This document shows positions 56,774 to 64,000 of a stretch of 64,000 nt of DNA, piece after piece. The stretch covers positions 158,758,627 through 158,822,626 of the forward strand of contig NC_053036.3 in the NCBI RefSeq assembly GCF_002575655.3, read 5' to 3'. Every line of letters starts with the position of its first letter. The first letter of the stretch is position 1. The translations under genes and the position numbers were made by a program. The stretch is from Aegilops tauschii subsp. strangulata. Its lineage: Eukaryota > Streptophyta > Magnoliopsida > Poales > Poaceae. The notes under the pieces were generated by a model, which saw nothing but the letters and a program-made list of their open reading frames with translations, was not told the DNA's origin and ran no database searches.

Positions 56774-59441
56774 CTAAGCTTCCTCGTCAATTAACCCGGC
56801 AGGGTTAATGTCCGGGGCAAAGGTGTGCTTACGAGTCGGCGGGACTAAGCTGATGGCTTCATAACGCGAAGTGGGGATCCTCTGATTCTCTACATCGTAG
56901 CCCGGCTGGTACTTGGTCAGATCAGTGTCATTCCCAATCAGGGTGGCCACCGGGCGCACGATGTTCACACAAGCAGCAAAGTCCTTTTGGTTGAAAGGGG
57001 TGTCGTCTTCCTTCAAGCTGGGGTAGCCAAGGGCAATGTCCGCCGGGTCTAGCTCTGGAAGGAAAGCCTTGGCCCGGTTCAGAGCAGCTATGGCTCCGGC
57101 TCTTGCAGAGGCCCGTCGCAGCTCTTGAACACGCTGAGGAAGAACGGCCAGCCGGCGAAGTACTTCCGCCAGGTGAGTCGGAACCTCATTGGATAGGGCC
57201 ACCACGGCCAAGGCGCGCTGTGACCCGGTGTAGAGTTGCTCCACCAGGGTGTACACGGCCTTCAGCTTGGTCAGCATATTCTGATTAAGGTTGGCGCTTC
57301 TCGGGCCTGTTTAACAAAGTAAGATAAGCCGTTATCAATAATGGAGTTATGAGACATAAAGACTGCAAACTTGTTCAAAGCCGGCAGAAGGACTTACCGA
57401 AGATTGCGGCGACCATTTGTGACACATGGCGTTTTAAGCCGGAGAGTTCGACGGTTCTCTCCGACAGAGCCTTCTCCGCCTGTTCAGCCCGGCTTACAAG
57501 AGCAGCCTTCTCTTCGGCCCAAGATTTCCTTTCAGCTTCAAACTTTTTCTTCAGCATCTCTTGAGCAGCAATGCTGGATTCAAATTTGGCATTGGCCTTC
57601 CGGGTCTCAGTTTCTTGAGTCTTCAGGCGGCTCTTCAGCTCAGAGATATCAGTTTCAAATTTTTTGCAAGTAGCCTGCACAATTTCCGGGTTATAGTATG
57701 AACAATTATTATGTGATTTTAAAGTCCCAAGCACTTTCCAAGCAAAGACACTTGGCACTTGGGGGCTAATGCATGTCGAAAGTTTCTATCTACAAATTAC
57801 CGGTTCATGGAAGTAAGCCGGACCTTAAGTCTACAACATATTCTATCATAAGTAGTAGACTTGGGGGCTAAATATGGTAAAGATAACTATGCAGTAAGCA
57901 ATTGAGTGGTACCTCAGACTTCTGCTGTATCTGATTCACCATGTCGATCTCCAAATCCCGGCTCTTGTGCACCTAACTAACATAGCCGGAGACGATCTCT
58001 CCGATGCTCAAGTGAGCATAGTTGGTGAGGTCCAGATTGGCCCGGCAGCGCTCTAGCAACTCTTCCTTGGCGGAGCACTTGGCCAGCGCAGTAGGTCTTC
58101 CCGGCTCAACAAACTCCGTCCGGGTGATTACCACGTCCGGGTCATCGGCCGGCTGAGCCGGGCTGGAGGTCTCCGGGTTAGCAGAAGTCTCTGCGATTGG
58201 CTTATCGGTTGGAGCGGCGGCTTCAGGAGCAGAGGCAACTGGCGGTTCTTGAGCGGCAACCTCCGGCTCAGGCAAGTCCGGCTCTTCGACCGGCTTGTTC
58301 TTCTTCGCCCTCTTGCTGAGCTTTGCCTGGGCACTGAAAGGACAAAAAGGTTAGTACAAAAGTATGAGTAAAGATAAGCACAACAAGAGATGATCATCAT
58401 TACCCGGGTACGGTCTTGAAGGCCGGCAGGTTTGATTGCATCGAGTCACCAGAGGAAGGTGAGGTTTCTTGGTAGTTTGAATCAGAAGAATTGAGCGGTT
58501 GACGTATAACACCCGCCAAAGGATGAAAAGGGTACAAGTGGGAGATAACCTCGGTCCGGCGCTTCCTCAACGTTTCAGGTAAGCCGGAGGAGAGGTCAGC
58601 GTCCTTGTTGGTCCGGGTGTGCCGCCGGCTCTCATGAATCTGTCGCTTCAAAAGAAAAATTGAGGATCTTGATAAGCTAAAGGATGTGAAAATCTTACTT
58701 TCCGGGTTACTCTTCGGACTTTCAGCCTTGGCAAGGGCTCCGAGTCGGAGGAAAGTGTCATTACCTCTTCAATCACTGGGTTGCTTGCTCCGGTGTCATC
58801 CTGCTGATGAACAGTATTGATAAGGTGGACAGAAATAAACAAGAAATACAGCAAGGGCTTACAGGTTCAGGGGTTACCTCCGACTCAGAGCTGTCGCTTA
58901 GTTGGAGCAGATCTGAAGCAGTAGGCCTGCTTCCCTTCTTGCGGGGAGCGGCTCTCCTGGCGGCTTTCTTAGCCTTCCTGGCCTTCTTGGCCGCCTCATG
59001 GTGATATTTGACCTTCCAGAATTTGTCATCAGCCTGAAAAATACAATGACGATTTGTTAAGGTTCAGATGAAAGCTATCTACAGAAGAAAATAAGATGTT
59101 CAGATCAGCGGCTTACCGCTGGGGCCGGGTTGGTCTTGCAGAAGGGGCTTAAGCCGGTCCTCCCGCAGTCTGCCAAGCTCTCGTTCAAGAGAGCCTTGGT
59201 CATGTCCTCAGCAACGTCTTCAGGAAGATCGTTGCGGCTGTGTCTCAGGGGGGTCATCTTTCCGGCCCGTGTACTCACACATTAAGCCGGGGCGGCAGCT
59301 TAAGGGGATCACCCGCCATGAGATCCAGACTCGGACCAGATCAATGCCATTAAGGCCATTTCCCAGGAGAGCCTTGATCTTGTTGATGGTAGGGATCAGA
59401 GGTTGGCGCTCCGCCTGAGATAACTTGTCTGACAGAGGGTG
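56774..59441 (-). pseudogene. G2 antisense spliced gene, seven candidate exons, 5' truncated
   Basis: Candidate exons on the minus strand: E1 up to 59117, E2 59033-58863, E3 58800-58699, E4 58645-58404, E5 58333-57913, E6 57674-57398, E7 57306-56774. Each gap starts GT and ends AG on the minus strand, and the frame is kept across all six joins. E1 to E4 are charged and Ser-rich with a Lys/Arg/Ala block (AAKKARKAKKA). E5 is Pro/Glu-rich, E6 is coiled coil, E7 is Leu/Arg-rich. A stop is present in E5 (57973-57975) and a likely one-base frameshift in E1 near 59250. The N-terminal domain expected in such antisense genes (PF04195-like) is missing upstream. TATA-like CTTATAAGTAG lies near 59480. 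Function unknown. Confidence 0.75.
59034..59116 (-). other. Candidate intron of the G2 antisense gene (example)
   Basis: On the minus strand it starts GTAAGC and ends TTTTTCAG, 83 bases, in frame. The other candidates are 58862-58801, 58698-58646, 58403-58334, 57912-57675 and 57397-57307. The two shortest (62 and 53 bases) are below the usual plant intron size and are less certain. Confidence 0.7.
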
Positions 59442-59765
59442 AGTTGGTTCCAGACGCGAAGGACGAAAGCCGGGCTACTTATAAGGGCAAGCTCATAAGT
59501 GGGCGCGAGAAACGAGGAGGCCACGGCGCGGTTATTCACCGTAACAATGCCTCGATTTTCGGGACGGCAGTTAAAGATAAGATCCGTTGCGGATATGGTG
59601 GAGTAAAAAATGGACTTAATGGAAGATGACATCACGACGGGTTACCCGGAATCCGGAAGGTGACGTCACGGCGGGTTATGGCCTTCACACAATTGTAAGC
59701 CGGAGATTTTCTGTCGAAAGGATTGAAGATTGACATGAGCCGGCTCAAATCAATCTGGGGCCTAA

Positions 59766-60283
59766 TGTTGAGGTAATAAACCTTAGAGTCACCCGCCAGG
59801 AGGGGCCGGGTTACTCATAATGGTCATCGCCTGAAGCCCGGCGCCAACCTTGAAGACGGCGGGCCAAAGATGGGCTTAAGACCCAGATATGGCTTAAGGC
59901 CCGTAGTTACAACCGCCATTATGATAGAACTTGTAGTGTAAGGCAAGAATAGTTGAGAGTCCGAGCCGGACACTCTTATGAGCCGGCCGGGACTCTGAGA
60001 GCTGCTGGGCGTCAACCTCTCTATATAAAGGGACGACCCGGCGGTGGTTTAGGGGAGGAAAGATCGGGTCGAGAGCCAGGCATAGCAGTTAAGCTCCCTG
60101 GTCATCGAAACCCTAATCAATACCACCTCAACTGGACGTAGGCTTTTACCTTCACCGTAAGGGTCCGAACCAGTATAAACCCTCGTGTTCCTTGTCCCGC
60201 TTAACCCCTTCAAGCTTCCTAGCGGCGATGGCTCCACGACTAAGTCCTAGCTTGAGGACATCTGCCGTGACAATTCCACGACA
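59766..60283 (+). mobile_element. G2 3' LTR
   Basis: 518 bp with about 13 differences from the 5' LTR, no indels. TATA box CTATATAAA near 60020. The ATG matching the gag start of the 5' LTR lies at 60228 and would read into Angela. Confidence 0.95.
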
Positions 60284-60596
60284 CAAACCCGAGACGAAGT
60301 GCTTCTATTAGGGGAACGGTCACTGGTAGCGGAACTGCCTCAAATACTTGGTAGATAAGAAGGCTGGCAACTTCAATAAAAGTATATTTGATATATGTGT
60401 TATTGATGTGTACCTTACTAGTACTCCTAGTAGCACATGGGTATTAGATACCGGTTCAGTTGCTAATATTGGTAACTCGAAACGAAAGCTACGGAATAAA
60501 AGGAGACTAGCTAAGGGCGAGGTGACGATGTGTGTTGGAAGTGTTTCCAAGGATGATATGGTCACCATCGCACGCTCCCTCTACCTTCGGGATTAG
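60284..60596 (+). pseudogene. Angela gag zinc-knuckle and protease, decayed
   Basis: Directly after the G2 target duplication, a C-F-Y...GNGHW...NC pattern (about 60296-60345) is the CCHC knuckle; the second Cys codon is lost to a TAG. An ORF at 60348-60596 contains the protease motif LDTGSVANI, active Asp near residue 30, typical of Copia protease. The flap and C-terminal part end at a stop at 60594-60596. It would process the single Copia polyprotein. Frame and order fit the gag half at 47845-48563. Confidence 0.8.
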
Positions 60597-61640
60597 TATT
60601 GAACCCAGATAAATTTTGTTTGCATTGGTGTCTGCGTTGAGCATGAACATGATTAGATCATGTTTATTGCAATATAGTTATCATTTAAGTCAGAATAATG
60701 GTTATTCTGTTTACATGAATAATACCTTCTATGGTCATGCACCCAATGTGAATGGTTTATTGAATCTCGGTCGTAGTGATACACATGTTCATAACATTTA
60801 TGCCAAAAGATGTAGAGTTGATAATGATAGCACCCCTTTCTTGTGGCACTGCCGCTTAGGTCATATTGGTGTAAAGCGCATGAAGAACCTCCATGCTAAT
60901 GGACTTTTGGAGTCACTTGATTTTGAATCACCTGACACATGCGAACCATGCCTCATAGGCAAGATGACTGAAACCCCGTTTTCTGGAACAATGGAACGGG
61001 CAAGTGACTTGTTGGAAATCACACATGCTGATGTGTGCGGTCCTATGAGTGTTGACGCATACGGTGGATATCGTTATTTTCTCACCTTCACCGATGAATT
61101 GAGTAGATATGGGTATATTTACTTAATGAAGCATAAGTCTGAAACGTTTGAAAAGTTCAAGCAATTTCAGAGTGAAGTTGAGAATCATCATAACAAGAAG
61201 ATCAAGTTCCTGCGATCTGATCAAGGGGAGAGTATCTGAGTTATGAGTTTGGCAATCAGTAAAGACAAGGTGGAATCCTTTCACAGTTGACGCCACCTGG
61301 AACACCATAGTGTAATGGTGTGTCCGAACGTCGTAATCGCACCCTATTGGATATGGTGCGATCTATGATGTCTCTTACCGATCTACCGCTATCATTTTAG
61401 GTTTATGCATTAGAGACAATTACATTCACTTTAAATGGGGCACCATCTAAGTCCATGGAGACGAAACCGTATGAACTATGGTTTGGCAAGAAGCCTAAGT
61501 TGTTGTTTCTTAAGGTTTGGGGCTACGATGCTTATGTTGATAGGCTTCGGCCAAAAAGCTCCAACCCAAAGCGGAAAATTCTGTCTTCATAGAATACCCA
61601 AACAATACAATTGGGTATACCTTCAATCTCATATCTGAGG
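60597..61640 (+). pseudogene. pol: Angela integrase, broken
   Basis: The best segment (60616-61239, 207 codons) carries the zinc module (LWHCRLGHIGVKRM, then CEPCL near residue 112) and the first catalytic Asp region (HADVCGPM). A later Asp in FLRSDQGE is followed by a frameshift at 61239, so the catalytic Glu lies in another frame near 61325-61345 (the GVSERRNR-type motif). Further parts are readable in pieces to about 61640. Integrase inserts the DNA copy. In Copia elements it precedes RT, as here. Confidence 0.8.
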
Positions 61641-62830
61641 GCAAAGTGTTTGTCACTAAGAACAGGTCCTTTCTCGATAAAGAGTTTCTCTTGAAAGAAT
61701 TGAGTGGGAGGAAGATAGAACTTGATGAGGTTGTTGAACCTTTACTTCAACCAGAGAGTAGCGCAGCACAGAAAGATGTTTCTGTGGCACCTACCTCAGT
61801 TGAAGAGAAAGCTAATGATGATGATCATGGAGCTTCAGATCAAGTTACTAACGAACCTCATAGGTCGACAAGGGTGTGTACAACTTCTGAGTGGTAACCC
61901 TGTCTTGAAGGTCATGTTGTTGGACGACGATGAACCTATGAGCTATGGAGAAGCGATGGTGGGCCCAGATTCCAACAAATGGCTGGAAGCCATGAAATCC
62001 GAGATAGGATCCATGTATGAGAACAAAGTATGGACTTTGGTGGACTTGCCTGATGATCGGCAAGCCATTGAGAATAAATGGATCTTTAAGAAGAAGACAG
62101 ACGCTGATGGTAATGTTAGCATTTATGAAGCTCGACTTGTCTCAAAGAAGTTTCCGACAAGTTCAAGGAGTTGACTGTGATGAGACTTTCTCAATCATAG
62201 CGATGCTAAAGTCTGTTAGAATTATGTTAGCAGTTGCTGCGTTTTCATTTACGAAATCTGGCACATGGATGTCAAAACAAAGTTTCCTTGACGGTTTCCA
62301 TGAGGAAAGGCTGTATGTGATACAACCAGAAGGTTTTGTCGATCCTAAGGATGCTAAAAGGTATGCAAACTCCAGCGATCCTTCTATGGACTGGAGTAAG
62401 CATCTCAGAGTTGGAACATACGCTTTGATGAGATGATCAAAGCATTTGGGTTTATACAAAGTTTGCAAGAAACTTGTATTTGCAAGAAAGTGAGTGGGAG
62501 CACTACAACATTTTGATAAGTATATGTGGATGACATATTGTTGATCAGAAATGATGTAGAATTTCTGGAAAGCATAAAGGGTTGTTTGAATGGAGTTTTT
62601 CAAAGGAAGACCTGTGTAAAACTGCTTACATGTTGGGTATCAAGATCTATAGAGATAGATCAAGACGCCTGATAAGACTTTCACAGAGCACATACCTTGA
62701 CATGATCTTGAAGGAGTTCAAGATGGATGAGTCAAAGAAGGAGTTCTTGCCTGAGTTGTAAGGTGTAATGTTAAAACTTGAAGCTCGACCACGGCAGAAG
62801 AAAGAGAAAGGACGAAAGTCACCCCCTATG
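61641..62830 (+). pseudogene. pol: Angela reverse transcriptase, broken
   Basis: Open pieces at 61646-61897, 61722-62174 and 62017-62436 are in different frames. The region includes the WLEAMKSEIGSM and WTLVDLPDDRQAI segments near 61980-62060, NKWIFKKKTDADGNV, and the F/S-rich part. YVDD is readable at 62523-62534 in a further frame. Multiple stops and small deletions lie between 62160 and 62800. The linker from integrase is also decayed. RT copies the RNA into DNA; this copy cannot function. Confidence 0.8.
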
Positions 62831-63200
62831 CCTTAGCCATAGGCTCTATACGATATGCCATGCTGTGTACCGCAATGTGCCTTGCCACATGTCTGGTAAG
62901 GGGGTATAAGAGTGATCCAGGAGTGGATCATTGGACATCGGTCAAAATTGTCCTTAGGAATAAGGAAATGTTTCTCGATTATGGAGGTGATAAAGAGTTC
63001 GGCGTAAAGGGTTACGTCAATGCAAGCTTTAACACCTATCCGATGACTCTGAGTAGCAAACCGGATATGTATAGTGGAGAAACCATTTGGAATAGCTCCA
63101 AGTGGAGCATAGTAGCAACATCTACAATATGAAATAGAGATTTGCGAAGAACACACGGATCTGAATGTTGCAGACCCGTTGACTAAAATCTCTCTCGTAA
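62831..63200 (+). pseudogene. pol: Angela RNase H, broken
   Basis: A 90-codon piece (62860-63132) contains FLDYGGDKEFGVKGYVNASF, the last Asp lost to Asn in the usual D-A-S position, and a SSKWSIVATST segment. It ends at a stop. RNase H removes the RNA strand. A part between these two blocks is shortened. Confidence 0.75.
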
Positions 63201-63229
63201 GCATAACATGATCAAACCCTAGAACTCAT

Positions 63230-63412
63230 TGAGTGTTAATCACATGGTGATGTGAACTAGATTATTGACTCTAGTAAACTCTTGGGTGTTAATCACATGG
63301 CGATGTGAACTAGATTATTGACTCTAGTAAACTCTTTGGGTGTTAGTCACATGGCGATGTGAACTATGAGTGCTAATCACATAGTGATGTGAACTAGATT
63401 ATTGACTCTAGT
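63230..63412. repeat. About 54-bp tandem repeat before the Angela 3' LTR
   Basis: Four units with GTGTTA(A/G)TCACATGG(T/C)GATGTGAAC and then TAGATTATTGACTCTAGT occur, the third unit shortened. They precede the polypurine tract (AAGTGGGAGAC) at 63415-63425. Confidence 0.9.
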
Positions 63413-63425
63413 GCAAGTGGGAGAC

Positions 63426-64000
63426 TGTTGGAAATATGCCCTAGAGGCAATAATAAAATGGTTATTATTATATTTCCTTGTTCATGATAATTGTCTATTG
63501 TTCATGCTATAATTGTATTAACCGGAAACCGTAATACATGTGTGAATACATAGACCACAACATGTCCCTAGTAAGCCTCTAGTTGACTAGCTCGTTGATC
63601 AATAGATGGTTATGGTTTCCTGACCATGGACAGTGGATGTCGTTGATAACGAGATCACATCATTAGGAGAATGATGTGATGGACAAGACCCAATCCTAAG
63701 CATAGCACAAGATCTTGTAGTTCGTTTGCTAGAGGTTTTCTAATGTCAAGTATCATTTCCTTAGACCATGAGATTGTGCAACTCCCGGATACCGTAGGAG
63801 TGCTTTGGGTGCATCAAACGTCACAACACAACTGGGTGGCTATAAAGGTACACTACAGGTATCTCCAAAAGTGTCTGTTGGGTTGGCATGAATCGAGACT
63901 GGGATTGTCACTCCGTATGACGGAGAGGTATCTCTGGGCCCACTCGATAATGTATCATCATAATGACCTCAATGTGACTAAGGAGTTAGCCAGGGGATCA
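63426..64000 (+). mobile_element. Angela 3' LTR, first 575 bases
   Basis: It starts TGTTGGAAATATGCCC at 63426 directly after the polypurine tract. It matches the 5' LTR for its first 380 bases. It runs off the window end. Confidence 0.9.

Larger units (their letters stand above)
48569..60283 (+). mobile_element. Gypsy element G2 (Tat/Grande-like), complete
   Basis: Ends TGTTGAGG...CGACA, target duplication CAAAC at 48564-48568 and 60284-60288, two 518-bp LTRs, PBS, gag-protease-RT-RNase H-integrase and a 4-kb 3' region with an antisense spliced gene. Gag-pro-pol is one frame except for four stops and one frameshift. The second, archaeal-type RNase H (around 53790-54150) and the antisense gene place it in the Tat/Grande branch. 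LTRs differ at about 13 of 518 positions by eye, so insertion is comparatively recent. Confidence 0.95.
6925..64000 (+). mobile_element. Angela-type Copia retrotransposon, whole, heavily interrupted
   Basis: The 5' LTR starts at 6925 and the 3' LTR at 63426 with nearly the same opening (AAATATGCCCTAGAGGC after the first few bases). Between them, after removing nested insertions, the order is leader, gag, zinc knuckle, protease, integrase, RT and RNase H, which is the Copia order. The gag is broken at the G2 insertion and resumes exactly after it, and the leader resumes exactly after G1. The right end is outside the window, so its TSD cannot be checked. Remaining parts are listed separately. 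It is decayed by stops, frameshifts and deletions throughout. Confidence 0.9.

Overview
The window looks like intergenic DNA of a large-genome grass, most likely a Triticeae species (wheat, Aegilops, barley or rye group). I found no cellular gene, rRNA, tRNA or CRISPR array. Nearly all of it is LTR retrotransposon sequence nested up to four levels deep. Family names such as Angela, Sabrina and WHAM are from memory of Triticeae repeats and were not checked against a database.

Layout. (1) 1-6362: a minus-strand Sabrina/WHAM-type Gypsy element seen as gag-protease remains, a primer binding site (PBS), an LTR, a second PBS and a second LTR. The second LTR is split by a complete solo LTR (3569-5050, TSD CCAAT). 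(2) 6363-6924: the end of a Copia (Sirevirus-like) LTR. (3) 6925 to beyond 64000: one plus-strand Angela-type Copia element. Its 5' LTR is damaged by an insertion/deletion complex (7307 to about 9140). Its leader is split by Gypsy element G1 (9926-47679, TSD CACGT), and its gag is split by Gypsy element G2 (48569-60283, TSD CAAAC). The remaining protease, integrase, RT and RNase H lie at 60284-63200, and the 3' LTR starts at 63426.

Inside G1, a plus-strand element with a gag-like ORF, no pol and an antisense gene, sit two related minus-strand elements. WHAM-A (10520-33017, TSD CACAT/CACCT) has gag and protease only. WHAM-B (34318-42181) carries an unrelated-looking ORF in place of gag-protease. 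WHAM-A contains a chromodomain Gypsy element (10985-24708, TSD GATCA, LTRs of about 4 kb) and a 471-bp MITE.

How the parts work together. Each element carries its own LTR promoter, PBS and, where autonomous, gag-protease-RT-RNase H-integrase. All coding sets here are broken by stops and frameshifts, so no element looks currently autonomous. G2 is the best preserved: its 518-bp LTRs show about 13 differences by eye. The more unusual cargo is a spliced antisense gene in G2 (56774-59441), a broken antisense gene in G1 (43224-46496), an extra ORF upstream of gag in the chromovirus (19794-20599), and the alternative ORF of WHAM-B (39557-40390).
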